The notes: generated by a model from the sequence alone, not told the origin. A stretch of DNA of 64,000 nucleotides from Aquirufa aurantiipilula (GCF_019923745.1 NZ_JAANOG010000011.1:1-64000); one strand, 5' to 3'. Positions 29,730 to 38,176 are shown, numbered from the stretch's first letter. Program-made: numbers and translations.

Positions 29730-30679
29730 ACATTTTCGATTCAGTCGATGGCCAAGTTGTTCAGTTAAAAAATGAGCACACAGGTGAATCTGCCGAGATT
29801 TTGCAAGATTTAGGTGGAGCTTTAAAAAGCTTACATGTACTCATTCAAGGGAAACTGGAAAATATTATTGCTATTCCTCAGGAAAGTCAATTTTCGATGG
29901 CAGAAAATGATTTGTATCCTAGTGCATTGCTTTGCCCTTGGGTTAACCGAGTTAGAAATGGAAATTATTCCTTTTTAGGAAAAAATTACCAATTGCCGAT
30001 CAATGAAAAGGCCTTAGGTAATGCCATTCATGGATTTTTAGCAAGAAGGAAATTTGAATTAGGTAAACAAGAAATTACATCAGACTATGCGCGTGTGATA
30101 CTTTATTATCCATATTCGGGTGATTTCGAAGGTTTTCCATTCCCATTTCAATTTGAATGGGAGTTTACGCTATTTCAAAATGGGAAATTGGATGTATCTA
30201 TGAAATGTCTAAATACAGGAGAAGGCGAAATGCCTTTTGCTTGTGGATGGCATCCTTATTTTCAAATACCAGGAACAGATTTAGATGATTACCACATATT
30301 CTTTCAAGGAAAAAGTCGATTTTTATCTGATTCTCAGATGATTCCAATGAAGGAGGAGTTAATGGACATGAAAGACGGCTTATCCTTTAGAACCAACCAG
30401 ATTGACCATGTATTTCGGTTAAATCCCTCAGAGGAACATGTCACTGAATTAGTGGATACGAAGCTCAAAAGAGCACTATTCGTTCAACAATCAAGTCGAT
30501 TATTCCCTTTTTTGGTTGTATTTGCCCCTGCTAATGAGCAATGCGTGGCGATAGAGCCAATGACTGCAAATACGGATGCCATGAATACACTAGATGGCCT
30601 GATTCATTTAAAACCGAAAGATTTTTTTCAAGGAAATGTACAAATTTGGGTAGGAAATCCGTTAGAGCTCACAAGGTAG
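29720..30679 (+). CDS. aldose 1-epimerase family protein
   Basis: A GalM-like mutarotase fold of 319 residues. The catalytic pair is visible as AIHGFL (first His, near 103) and GWHPYF (second His, near 175), with the general base Glu in AIEPMTANTDAM near residue 282. These match the aldose 1-epimerase pattern, so sugar anomer interconversion is likely. The sugar is unknown; hexose-6-phosphate forms also exist. It lies within the forward envelope-type operon, overlapping the preceding gene by 10 bases. The DUF3078 gene begins 26 bases later. Confidence 0.82.
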   Translation: MEINIFDSVDGQVVQLKNEHTGESAEILQDLGGALKSLHVLIQGKLENIIAIPQESQFSMAENDLYPSALLCPWVNRVRNGNYSFLGKNYQLPINEKALGNAIHGFLARRKFELGKQEITSDYARVILYYPYSGDFEGFPFPFQFEWEFTLFQNGKLDVSMKCLNTGEGEMPFACGWHPYFQIPGTDLDDYHIFFQGKSRFLSDSQMIPMKEELMDMKDGLSFRTNQIDHVFRLNPSEEHVTELVDTKLKRALFVQQSSRLFPFLVVFAPANEQCVAIEPMTANTDAMNTLDGLIHLKPKDFFQGNVQIWVGNPLELTR

Positions 30680-30693
30680 AACAATCATTTTTG

Positions 30694-30701
30694 TACATTT
30701 G
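30694..30701 (+). promoter_or_regulatory. TAnnTTTG box just before the DUF3078 gene
   Basis: TACATTTG fits the -7 consensus and ends 4 bases before the ATG at 30706. If used, the message would be essentially leaderless. There is no spaced -33 partner. Confidence 0.28.
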
Positions 30702-30705
30702 TCTC

Positions 30706-31596
30706 ATGAAGGTCCATTTACTCCTAATTTTCGCTGGCATTTTTATTGCTTTTCAGTCGATGGGCTCGATGAAACCAGATAGCGTGGTGAGAAAATGGAA
30801 GCAAGAATTTACGACAGGGATTAACCTGAATCAATCAAGCTTTAGTGATAATTGGAAAGGTGGAGGAACGAACACATTCGCTACAGGATGGTATTTAAAC
30901 CATTCGGCGAGTGTACAAAATAATTCTTGGCGCTTAGCCAGTGATTTACAAATGCAGGTTGGTTTTTTACAAAATAGAACCCAAAGTTTACGTAAAAATG
31001 TGGATCGCATCTTTTATGAGTTTAAAGCGGGTTATCGGATAAGTCCTAAATGGGATTATTATGGTTCTACCAACTTTCAAACTCAATTTTTTCAAGGATT
31101 TGAATACAATAAAAAGAACAGTGCGGGTATTCCTGTTGATTCCATCACTTCATCCATTTTTGCCCCTGCCTATTTGACAACATCCATGGGTTTTGAATAT
31201 CATCCACAAAAGGCATTTTATACTCGATTTGGTATAGGCAGTTTACGTCAAACCTTTGTTTTGGATGAACGGATTTCTCGAGCTGGATTATATGGTTTAC
31301 AAAAACCTGGAGACAACATTCGTAATCAGTTTGTATTCCAGTTTTTGGCCAATGTCGACAAAAACATCTTTGAAAATGTTAATTTAAAAGCTCGATATTC
31401 TGCTTTAATGGATTATTTCAGATTTGGAGTATCCAATGGTATTGTACATCGTTTTGATGCCAATTTAACCATGAAAGTTAATAAATACCTAAGCACTAAT
31501 GTACAAGCTGTTTTATTCCGTGATTATGACCAGGATCCCAATTGGCAGTTTTCTCAGATACTATCGATGGGATTGTTGTATAAAATCACGAAGTAA
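30706..31596 (+). CDS. DUF3078-family outer membrane beta-barrel protein
   Basis: A signal peptide (MKVHLLLIFAGIFIAFQSMG) precedes a protein rich in alternating aromatic strands: WKQEFTTGINLNQSSFSDNW, WYLNHSASVQNNSWRLASDL, YRISPKWDYYGSTNFQTQFF. It ends MGLLYKITK. The pattern and the opening block match DUF3078, an uncharacterised Bacteroidota barrel. It has 296 aa with the ATG at 30706; in-frame upstream codons lie within the epimerase gene and encode no membrane signal. It is the last gene of the forward run. The downstream gap contains a repeat and then the convergent ppx gene. Confidence 0.8.
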   Translation: MKVHLLLIFAGIFIAFQSMGSMKPDSVVRKWKQEFTTGINLNQSSFSDNWKGGGTNTFATGWYLNHSASVQNNSWRLASDLQMQVGFLQNRTQSLRKNVDRIFYEFKAGYRISPKWDYYGSTNFQTQFFQGFEYNKKNSAGIPVDSITSSIFAPAYLTTSMGFEYHPQKAFYTRFGIGSLRQTFVLDERISRAGLYGLQKPGDNIRNQFVFQFLANVDKNIFENVNLKARYSALMDYFRFGVSNGIVHRFDANLTMKVNKYLSTNVQAVLFRDYDQDPNWQFSQILSMGLLYKITK

Positions 31597-31644
31597 ATTA
31601 TTAGTTACTAAGTATAAGTTAATAGCGAAAATTAAAATGTGAAA

Positions 31645-31670
31645 ATTCTAATACCTAATAACTAACTCAC
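31645..31670. repeat. copy 1 of a dispersed intergenic repeat
   Basis: ATTCTAATACCTAATAACTA followed by ACTCAC closely matches the right arm at 54359-54382 (differences at a few positions). It overlaps the ppx stop codon. Upstream TTAGTTACTAAG is a partial inverted partner, so a weak hairpin is possible. Confidence 0.5.
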
Positions 31671-32557
31671 TTTTTCCTTTGTAAATAACGATCATACAAT
31701 AACTGTATGATTCCGTCCTTAAGTCCTAAATCTGGAACAAAGATTTCCTCGCATTCAGCCGTTTTCATGGCGGCAAGATAGATGGATGCTGCTGGAACAA
31801 TTACATCCGCTCGGTCAGTATTTAAACGTAATTTGTGTACACGCTCTTCATAAGTAAAAGAAGCTACATAGTCTGAAATACGCTGCAACTCGCTGAATTG
31901 CATCATTTTCGATTCGTTTACTTTTTCGGAAATATTATACAATTTACTAATGTTACCTCCAGTACCTACGGCAATCATTTTACCTGGGATTTCCATTTTT
32001 TGTTGGGTTATCCACTTTTGCATCTTTTCCCAATCACCTTCTTTCTCCTTCCCTTCTAATAAACGAACAGATCCAATTTTAAAAGATTTGGAGGCAAGTT
32101 TTTGGCGATTGTGGTAAATATTCAATTCGGTAGACCCTCCACCAACGTCAATGTGTAAGTAGTTTTTCTTGGGATGAAGGGATTGAACCACGACATCATT
32201 GATCAATTCTGCCTCTCTACTTCCGTCAATCACATTGATCTTCATGTCCAAAATTTTATGGATACGGGTAATGATATCAGGGGCATTGGAGGCTTCCCTC
32301 ATGGCTGAAGTGGCGCAAATGGCATAATCCTTTACCTCATGTAAATCCATAAGTAATTTGTAGGCATGTAATAACTTAAATATTCGAACTTCAGAGTCAG
32401 GGGAAATGACACCATCAATGAAAACGTCGTGACCTAAACGTAATGCGAAACGTACATATTCGATACGTTTAAAACTAATAACTCCGTCGTTTTCCAATAC
32501 ACTGGAAATTTGTAGTCGGGCAGCATTAGAACCGATATCAATGGCGGCAAATTTCAT
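31667..32557 (-). CDS. ppx: Ppx/GppA-family exopolyphosphatase
   Basis: It hydrolyses polyphosphate or pppGpp. The actin-like ATPase-fold motifs are AIDIGSNAARLQIS at residues 4-17, CATSAMREA near 82, IDVGGGSTELNIY near 136 and AVGTGGNISKLYN near 193. At 296 aa it has only the catalytic Ppx domain and lacks the C-terminal HD domain of E. coli Ppx and GppA. Substrate choice between polyphosphate and guanosine pentaphosphate cannot be decided. It overlaps the Fe-S carrier gene by 4 bases on the same strand. Confidence 0.87.
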   Translation of the reverse strand: MKFAAIDIGSNAARLQISSVLENDGVISFKRIEYVRFALRLGHDVFIDGVISPDSEVRIFKLLHAYKLLMDLHEVKDYAICATSAMREASNAPDIITRIHKILDMKINVIDGSREAELINDVVVQSLHPKKNYLHIDVGGGSTELNIYHNRQKLASKSFKIGSVRLLEGKEKEGDWEKMQKWITQQKMEIPGKMIAVGTGGNISKLYNISEKVNESKMMQFSELQRISDYVASFTYEERVHKLRLNTDRADVIVPAASIYLAAMKTAECEEIFVPDLGLKDGIIQLLYDRYLQRKK

Positions 32558-32850
32558 AATGTAGCGGGTTTATGTAAGTAAAAACCATTGGCACGGGCTT
32601 CAAAATCTATTTCTGTTCCCAATACAAAAAGCAATTGACGACGATCAATGAGTAAAGGAATTTCGTCGATCACATATTCTTCATCAAACTCCGTTTTGGA
32701 ATCAAATCCCAAAACGTAAGTTCCTCCACAGGTCCCTCCTTTCATCCCAACACGAATAAATGGTTCTGGCATTTTACCTTCATGGACCAAAGGCAATAAA
32801 TTAGCCTTGGCACTTTCTGTAAATCGAACAGGGGCTTCTGTATTAGCCAT
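32554..32850 (-). CDS. A-type iron-sulfur carrier homologue lacking the C-terminal Cys pair
   Basis: A 98-residue HesB/IscA-like protein. VRFTESAKANLLPLV and RVGMKGGTCGGTYVLGFD fit the N-terminal half of the fold, with the first ligand Cys41. The region that normally reads CGCGxSF is replaced by ANGFYLHKPATL, so the two C-terminal ligands are absent and Cys41 is the only cysteine. It can hardly hold a 2Fe-2S or 4Fe-4S cluster by the usual three-Cys scheme. It may be a degenerate relative, or bind a cluster through a partner or other ligands. It is translationally coupled to ppx. Confidence 0.75.
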   Translation of the reverse strand: MANTEAPVRFTESAKANLLPLVHEGKMPEPFIRVGMKGGTCGGTYVLGFDSKTEFDEEYVIDEIPLLIDRRQLLFVLGTEIDFEARANGFYLHKPATL

Positions 32851-32987
32851 GGAAAAAAATGATTAGCAAGACAAAATTAGCTAATTTTAGGTGACCAAAA
32901 TCTAGATTGAGCATTTAACAAAAATTAAATTTTTGGATGGACAATAATTGACATAGAGATGGGTTAAATAGAATAAAATAATGCAAT

Positions 32988-34553
32988 ATGACGTATTCGA
33001 TACTTTGGGCTGACGATGAAATTGATTTATTAACTCCTTATATTCTTTTTCTGGAAAACAAGGGCTATCAAGTGACTACTGTGAATTCAGGTGCGGATGC
33101 TTTGGAGTTGGTGGAGAAGCAGAAATTTGATGTACTTTTTTTAGATGAGAATATGCCGGGCATGTCGGGTTTAGAAGTATTAATTTCCATCAAACAAATC
33201 AGACCTAACCTTCCTGTCATCATGATTACTAAATCAGAAGAAGAGGAACTCATGGAAGATGCGATTGGGTCAAAAATTGCTGATTACTTAATTAAACCCC
33301 TCAACCCCAATCAATTACTACTTTCTGTCAAACGTATTTTTGACAAAAAAAGACTCGAGGAGGAAAAAACTAATATCAGTTATCAACAAGAGTTTAGGGC
33401 TTTATCCTTACAATATCAGGATCAATTAAGCGCCAAAGAATGGGCAGATATTTATAAAAAATTATTGTATTGGGAGCTTGAAATTGACAAAACTGAGAAC
33501 AAGTCGATGGCAGAGGTTTTGAGCAGTCAAAAATCTGAAGCCAACGTCCATTTTAGTAAATTCATTGAGAATTCATATGAAAACTGGCTCCAAAAGCCTG
33601 ATTCAGAAACACCCATACTTTCTCATTTAATGATGCGAAAATATGTATTTCCGAAACTGAAGGAGAAAAGTCCTCTATTTTTTATTTTAGTAGATAATTT
33701 ACGTTTTGACCAATGGAAAATTTTGGAAGGATTTATTCAAGAATACTTCCAATTGGAGCAAGAAGAGACCTATTATTCCATTCTACCTACCACTACAGCA
33801 TATGCTAGAAATGCGATTTTTGCGGGTATGATGCCGCTAGAAATACAAAAAAATTATCCTGATAAATGGATATTTGATTTAGGAGATTCAGAAGATGAGG
33901 AAGGTTTTAATCAATATGAGGAATTCTTTTTACAGGAGCAATTGAAGCGATTGAGAATTAATGCAAAAGCATCATACCATAAGATTATACATCAATACCA
34001 AGGCAAGAATTTAGTCGATAATTTCAGTAAGTTATTGACCAATGACCTGAATGTGATTGTCTATAATTTTGTAGATATGCTTTCACATGCCAGAACTGAC
34101 ATGGCGATGATTAAGGAATTGGCACCAGATGAATCTGCGTATCGGAGTTTAACAGCAAGCTGGTTTTTACACTCTCCCCTATTTGACTTATTAAAAAGAA
34201 TAGCAGATAAGAAAGGTCGTGTCATTATAACGACTGACCATGGAATGATTCGGGTGCAAAATCCGATTAAAATAGTTGGGGATAGAACTACAAATACCAA
34301 TTTACGGTACAAGCAAGGTAAAAATTTAAACTGGGACAACACAAATAAAATGATGGTTTCCAGAAGGCCTGAGCAATTGTTTTTACCAAAACCGAATGTA
34401 TCCACCACCTATGTGTTTAGTAAAGAAGATTACATGTTTGCCTATCCAAACAATTACAATCACTATGTGAATCATTACAGAAATACATTCCAGCATGGAG
34501 GGATTTCACTAGAGGAATGCATTATACCGGTAGTATACCTCACGGGTAAGTAG
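32988..34553 (+). CDS. porX: PorX-type response regulator with PglZ phosphatase domain
   Basis: The N-terminal receiver domain (about 1-120) has acidic residues Asp9, Asp10 and Glu11, phospho-acceptor Asp53 in FLDENMPG, and Lys in LIKPLNP. A linker of about 80 residues leads to a PglZ/alkaline-phosphatase-fold domain (about 200-521), with ILVDNLRFDQW, a candidate nucleophile Thr in LPTTTAYARN, MLSHARTD, and ITTDHGM metal-ligand motifs. The bifunctional architecture is characteristic of PorX, the two-component regulator of the type IX secretion system, and PorX has been reported to act as a zinc-dependent phosphodiesterase. No PorY kinase or sigma factor is in the window. It is monocistronic with a 137-base upstream gap and no clear promoter. 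Confidence 0.85.
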   Translation: MTYSILWADDEIDLLTPYILFLENKGYQVTTVNSGADALELVEKQKFDVLFLDENMPGMSGLEVLISIKQIRPNLPVIMITKSEEEELMEDAIGSKIADYLIKPLNPNQLLLSVKRIFDKKRLEEEKTNISYQQEFRALSLQYQDQLSAKEWADIYKKLLYWELEIDKTENKSMAEVLSSQKSEANVHFSKFIENSYENWLQKPDSETPILSHLMMRKYVFPKLKEKSPLFFILVDNLRFDQWKILEGFIQEYFQLEQEETYYSILPTTTAYARNAIFAGMMPLEIQKNYPDKWIFDLGDSEDEEGFNQYEEFFLQEQLKRLRINAKASYHKIIHQYQGKNLVDNFSKLLTNDLNVIVYNFVDMLSHARTDMAMIKELAPDESAYRSLTASWFLHSPLFDLLKRIADKKGRVIITTDHGMIRVQNPIKIVGDRTTNTNLRYKQGKNLNWDNTNKMMVSRRPEQLFLPKPNVSTTYVFSKEDYMFAYPNNYNHYVNHYRNTFQHGGISLEECIIPVVYLTGK

Positions 34554-34587
34554 AGAACAAGCTGAGAACTGAAGCAATGCTTCAACT

Positions 34588-35259
34588 CTAAATATTATCT
34601 ACTGGGAAGATATTTCCTCCTTCGCATTTCAAGAATTTACCTGGAATTTGGCGCATGGTATTATAATCATGACTAGCCATCAATATAGCAGTTCCTTGCT
34701 GATTCAATTGTTTAAACAATTGCATGATTTCTAAGGATACTTCGGGATCTAGGTGACCTGTAGGTTCATCTGCCAACAATAGAACGGGATTATTCAAAAT
34801 AGCTCTAGCGATACAAATACGCTGTTGTTCACCTCCTGATAGTCGATGTACCCGTTTTTGAATGGCATTGGACATGCCTACTTGAGCTAAAACTTGCTCT
34901 ATTCGGAAACGAATTTCGTCTGGATTGGAATGTCCTGTGGCTTCCAAAACGAATGAAAGGTTCTTTTCAACGTTACGATCTGTTAATAATTGGAAGTCTT
35001 GAAAAACGAATCCTAATTTACGACGTAGAAAAGGGACGTCATTGCGCTTTATATCGTTTAATGAATAGCCTGCAACTTTAGCTACACCCAGTTCAATGGG
35101 TAATTCCGCATAAATAGATCGAAAAAGTGTACTTTTTCCACTTCCTGTTTTGCCGATTAAATAGGCAAAATCCCCCTCATTCATCTCTAAATTGATATTT
35201 TGCAAGGTAGGAATACCATCCTGCAAAATAGTAACATTTTCAAAAGATAGAACGGCCAT
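34588..35259 (-). CDS. ftsE: FtsE-type cell division ABC transporter ATP-binding protein
   Basis: ATPase of the FtsEX complex that couples septal wall hydrolysis to division. Walker A is GKTGSGKST near residue 36, the Q-loop FVFQDFQLL near 84, the signature LSGGEQQR near 140, and Walker B VLLLADEP near 160, with the switch His in MASHDYN. Length 223 aa is standard. FtsX is not adjacent, as is often the case in Bacteroidota. The transaldolase-like gene lies 8 bases upstream on the same strand. A MacB/LolD-type ATPase is the alternative. Confidence 0.82.
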   Translation of the reverse strand: MAVLSFENVTILQDGIPTLQNINLEMNEGDFAYLIGKTGSGKSTLFRSIYAELPIELGVAKVAGYSLNDIKRNDVPFLRRKLGFVFQDFQLLTDRNVEKNLSFVLEATGHSNPDEIRFRIEQVLAQVGMSNAIQKRVHRLSGGEQQRICIARAILNNPVLLLADEPTGHLDPEVSLEIMQLFKQLNQQGTAILMASHDYNTMRQIPGKFLKCEGGNIFPVDNI

Positions 35260-35267
35260 AGGATTGC

Positions 35268-35927
35268 TTATTTATTCTTTGCTTTTTCGTGATCAGCCAA
35301 GAAAGTAGCCAAACCGCTATCTGTCAATGGATGTTTTAATAAAGCTAGAATAGCAGATAATGGACCTGTCATTACATCAGCACCAACTTCAGCGCAATTG
35401 ATGATATGCATTGGGTGACGAACCGAAGCGGCTAAAATTTCCGTTTCGAATTCATAGTTATCGTAAATCAATCGAATTTGTTCGATCAATTGAATACCAT
35501 CGTAAGAAATATCATCTAAACGACCGATAAATGGAGATACATAGGTTGCACCAGCTTTTGCAGCTAACAACGCTTGACCAGCAGAAAACACCAATGTACA
35601 ATTGGTTTTGATTCCGTGATCAGAAAAATATTTTAGCGCTTTTACACCATCTTTGATGATAGGTATTTTAACAACAATTTTTTCATCTAATTCTGCCAAT
35701 TCTTCACCTTCACGAATCATCCCAGCAAAATCGGTAGCAATTACTTCGGCAGAAACATCTCCATCAACAATATCACAAATGGCTTTATAATGCTTCAAAA
35801 CCTGATCTTTTCCACTGATGCCTTCTTTGGCCATCAAGGATGGATTGGTTGTAACACCATCTAAAATACCTAAATCTTGTGCTTCTTTAATGTGCTCTAA
35901 ATTAGCTGTATCGATAAAAAATTTCAT
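35268..35927 (-). CDS. transaldolase-like fructose-6-phosphate aldolase family protein
   Basis: A short transaldolase (MipB/TalC/FSA family) of 219 aa. [20 protein letters not shown] at the start, [12 protein letters not shown] near 25, EVIATD near 61, catalytic Lys87 in VVKIPI, and [21 protein letters not shown] near 105 are family signatures. It acts either as a transaldolase moving a dihydroxyacetone unit or as a fructose-6-phosphate aldolase; sequence alone does not settle which. ATG 35927 is chosen because the family begins MKFFIDTA. An upstream in-frame start overlaps the SRP RNA terminator. The SRP RNA gene lies immediately upstream on the same strand. Confidence 0.86.
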   Translation of the reverse strand: MKFFIDTANLEHIKEAQDLGILDGVTTNPSLMAKEGISGKDQVLKHYKAICDIVDGDVSAEVIATDFAGMIREGEELAELDEKIVVKIPIIKDGVKALKYFSDHGIKTNCTLVFSAGQALLAAKAGATYVSPFIGRLDDISYDGIQLIEQIRLIYDNYEFETEILAASVRHPMHIINCAEVGADVMTGPLSAILALLKHPLTDSGLATFLADHEKAKNK

Positions 35928-35942
35928 GAGAAGAATTGGTTT

Positions 35943-35954
35943 AAACAAAAAAAT
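35943..35954 (-). terminator. poly-U tail of ffs
   Basis: Minus-strand ATTTTTTTGTTT directly follows the base-paired 3' arm of the SRP RNA. The RNA's own terminal stem plus this run would terminate transcription. Confidence 0.6.
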
Positions 35955-36033
35955 GGCAAATTCACCGCTACAACCAACTTACCCTTGCTTCGATCAAGAC
36001 CTGGGGGATTCAGCGGGAGCTGGTAATTTGCCG
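35955..36033 (-). ncRNA. ffs: 4.5S signal recognition particle RNA (bacterial small SRP RNA)
   Basis: On the minus strand a 79-base transcript folds with outer arms GGCAAATT and AATTTGCC. It contains the SRP core GAATCCCCCAGGTC, then GAAGCAAGGGTAAG, the two conserved strands of the Ffh-binding symmetric and asymmetric loops. It pairs with Ffh to target membrane proteins cotranslationally. The apical loop between these strands reads TTGATC rather than the GGAA type. A T run (minus strand ATTTTTTTG) follows the 3' end, and a near-consensus promoter precedes it. The next gene downstream on the same strand is the transaldolase-like gene. Confidence 0.85.
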
Positions 36034-36036
36034 TTG

Positions 36037-36069
36037 CAAATATAATAAAAAATGCCCCTTTTTTCAAAA
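36037..36069 (-). promoter_or_regulatory. ffs promoter, Bacteroidota primary-sigma type
   Basis: On the minus strand ATTTTG is followed by a 20-base spacer and TATATTTG. This is the full -33 TTTG / -7 TAnnTTTG arrangement. It ends 3 bases before the first base of the SRP RNA. It is the best promoter match I found in the window. Confidence 0.78.
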
Positions 36070-36097
36070 TACATACCGATATTTTAGCGCTAGGCAT

Positions 36098-36105
36098 TAA
36101 CTTTG
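36098..36105 (+). promoter_or_regulatory. -7 box of the TPR lipoprotein gene
   Basis: TAACTTTG fits TAnnTTTG and lies 18 bases before the ATG at 36124, which favours that start over the earlier ATGs at 36106 and 36109. Confidence 0.4.
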
Positions 36106-36123
36106 ATGATGCTTTTAATCAAC

Positions 36124-36840
36124 ATGTCTTACCTAAAATCCTGGCCCTTAGTTGGCTGCCTTTTTATCGCCCTACTTTCTTCTTGTTCATCATCATCTGA
36201 TGCTTGGTTAGAAGAGGCTAAAACTCGATTAAAAAAGGGTGAATTAGTATCTGCCCGGGAGGCTTTAAAAAAGTCCATTGAGAAAAATCCTGGCTCTGCT
36301 GAAGCATTTAACATGTTGGGGGTTATTGATTTTCAAGAGAAAAAATTCGTGGAAGCGGAAAGTAACTATCTAAAAGCAACAGAATTAAAGCCCTCATTAT
36401 ATCAAGCCCAATTAAATTTAGCGGCTGTAAGAATGGAAAAATCAGAATGGGAAAAAGCCTTAGCTCCTTTGGAAATTGCTATAAAAAATGCCCCTGATTC
36501 GGCTTCAGCCTATTTACAAAGAGGAATCGTGTGGGCTGCATTGGCTAAACCTAAATTGGCCTTGGCAGATTTCACTACCTGCTTAGTTAAAAATCCTACA
36601 GAAATCAATGCTTTGTACAACCGAGGTAATATCTATTATCAAGGTGGAAACCTAACAGAGGCAGCCAAAGACTTTGAAAAAAGTGTTGAAATTAATCCTA
36701 CATTTGGAAAAGGATATTATGCATTAGGGTTAAGCTTGTACCAACAAAAATTAAGCGAAAAAGCCTGTTTAGCATTTCAGCAAGCTTCCAAAATGAATTA
36801 TCCAGGGGCCAAAGAGGCGGTCCATAAACTCTGTGAATAA
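36124..36840 (+). CDS. TPR-repeat lipoprotein
   Basis: A lipoprotein signal peptide (MSYLKSWPLVGCLFIALLSS followed by CSSSS) ends in the lipobox LLSSC. Then come about five or six TPR units from residue 30 onward (WLEEAKTRLKKGELVSAREALKKSI; AEAFNMLGVIDFQEKKFVEAESNYLKA; ALYNRGNIYYQGGNLTEAAKDFEKSV). It is probably a periplasm-facing scaffold of 238 aa. The ATG at 36124 is favoured by the signal peptide length and an upstream -7 box; in-frame ATGs at 36106 and 36109 would add a few residues. It is similar in style to the TPR protein at 5685 but not its duplicate. Confidence 0.75.
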   Translation: MSYLKSWPLVGCLFIALLSSCSSSSDAWLEEAKTRLKKGELVSAREALKKSIEKNPGSAEAFNMLGVIDFQEKKFVEAESNYLKATELKPSLYQAQLNLAAVRMEKSEWEKALAPLEIAIKNAPDSASAYLQRGIVWAALAKPKLALADFTTCLVKNPTEINALYNRGNIYYQGGNLTEAAKDFEKSVEINPTFGKGYYALGLSLYQQKLSEKACLAFQQASKMNYPGAKEAVHKLCE

Positions 36841-36858
36841 CACCTAAACCATATCAAT

Positions 36859-37218
36859 ATGAACAAAGCATTTCTAATCTCAGGCATCGTATTTACGCTC
36901 ATATTTATATTATTTGCCTATTGGCAATTGAACGACCCAGATCCCATTTTATGGGTACCTGTTTACTTGATTCCAACGTATACAGCTTTTAGAGCAATAT
37001 CTGGAAAAGTAAATGCTGAGTTAATGGTAGTTCTATTTATTCTTTCAGGAGTGGCTGGGCTACAAACATGGGTAGAAATGACCGCATGGGAAGGATTCAT
37101 CACGGATGGTTTGAGCATGAAAACGATGAATCAAGAATTAGCAAGGGAAGCCGTGGGTCTTTGGATTACTACCTTATCATTTGCGACATTTTATTTTCTC
37201 GATAAAAAATACAATTAA
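36859..37218 (+). CDS. TMEM220-like small membrane protein
   Basis: A 119-residue protein with about four hydrophobic segments (residues 5-21, 30-45, 56-72, 96-113). The block AYWQLNDPDPILWVPVYLIP is the hallmark of the TMEM220 family, known in animals and bacteria with no established function. It lies between the TPR lipoprotein (18 bases upstream) and the isomerase-like gene (3 bases downstream) and is probably cotranscribed with both. Confidence 0.75.
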   Translation: MNKAFLISGIVFTLIFILFAYWQLNDPDPILWVPVYLIPTYTAFRAISGKVNAELMVVLFILSGVAGLQTWVEMTAWEGFITDGLSMKTMNQELAREAVGLWITTLSFATFYFLDKKYN

Positions 37219-37221
37219 CAC

Positions 37222-38142
37222 ATGCTGGATTTAGGATTCGTTTCAGCCATACTTCCCAATAAAACTTTATGGGAAGTATTGGATTTTGCTCAACAACAAC
37301 AATTTGCTTGTGTAGAAATTATGTGCTGGCCATCTAGCAATGCTGATACTCGTCGATACGCGGGTGTAAGTCATATTGCTGTTGACAATCTATCACATGA
37401 TGAATTAATTGCCCTTAAAGCACAATTAGCTCTACATCCTGTTAAGATTTCCGCCTTAGGATACTATCCCAATCCTATGGATCCCAATGAAGACCAAGCA
37501 TTGTTTTACCGTGAGCATATCAAAAAAATCATTCGGGCAGCGGCCGTTTTAGGAATTAGTCGGGTTAATACCTTCATTGGTAGAGATTATACCAAAAATG
37601 TCAACTACAACATTGGAAAATTTACCGAAGTTTGGCCTGAGATCATCGGATTAGCTGATTCTTTGAACATCAAAATTGGTATAGAAAACTGTCCTATGTT
37701 CTTTACGGATGATGAGTGGCCAGGAGGAAAAAACCTCATGACTACGCCTAAAATTTGGGATCAGTTATTTAGTATAATCCCATCCAAAAACTTTGGCTTG
37801 AATTATGATCCATCACATATGGTATTCCAAATGATGGATTATACCTATCCTATTTACCATTATGCGGAAAAATTGCATCATGTTCACCTGAAGGACGTCA
37901 AGGTTTATCCTGAAAAATTAAACCGAGTGGGGATTTTAGCCAATCCTCTGGAATACCATTCTCCCAAAATTCCTGGGCTAGGCGATATTCATTGGGGTAA
38001 ATTCATCTCTGCATTAAATGATGTTAGGTATCGTGGACCAATCGTTATTGAAGTTGAGGATAAGGCCTATGAAGGTTCGGATGAAGATATTGAAAAAGCT
38101 ATTTTAAGCGCCAGAAATCACATCAAGCAGTATTTGCCTTAA
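37222..38142 (+). CDS. xylose-isomerase-like TIM-barrel sugar isomerase/epimerase
   Basis: A 306-residue AP-endonuclease-2/xylose-isomerase-like TIM barrel. Likely metal ligands are the Glu in IGIENCPMF near 152, Asp/His in NYDPSHMVF near 195, HVHLKDVKV near 220, and the Glu in IVIEVEDKAYEG near 275. The substrate is a sugar or sugar acid, undetermined. It has no signal peptide, so it is cytoplasmic. It begins 3 bases after the TMEM220-like gene. A second member of the same superfamily, exported, is at 40341-41243. Confidence 0.82.
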   Translation: MLDLGFVSAILPNKTLWEVLDFAQQQQFACVEIMCWPSSNADTRRYAGVSHIAVDNLSHDELIALKAQLALHPVKISALGYYPNPMDPNEDQALFYREHIKKIIRAAAVLGISRVNTFIGRDYTKNVNYNIGKFTEVWPEIIGLADSLNIKIGIENCPMFFTDDEWPGGKNLMTTPKIWDQLFSIIPSKNFGLNYDPSHMVFQMMDYTYPIYHYAEKLHHVHLKDVKVYPEKLNRVGILANPLEYHSPKIPGLGDIHWGKFISALNDVRYRGPIVIEVEDKAYEGSDEDIEKAILSARNHIKQYLP

Positions 38143-38156
38143 ATGTGGTTTGGAAG

Positions 38157-38176
38157 CCGAGGATTTAAATCCTCGG
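38157..38176. repeat. perfect 20-bp palindrome, copy 1
   Basis: CCGAGGATTTAAATCCTCGG is a perfect palindrome 15 bases after the isomerase stop. The core GAGGATTTAAATCCTC recurs at 38236-38251. Confidence 0.7.

Noticed and set aside
30541-30705. N-terminal extension of the DUF3078 protein into the epimerase gene
   Set aside because: The extension lies in a frame inside the aldose epimerase gene and precedes a normal signal peptide at 30706, so it is not a real extension.
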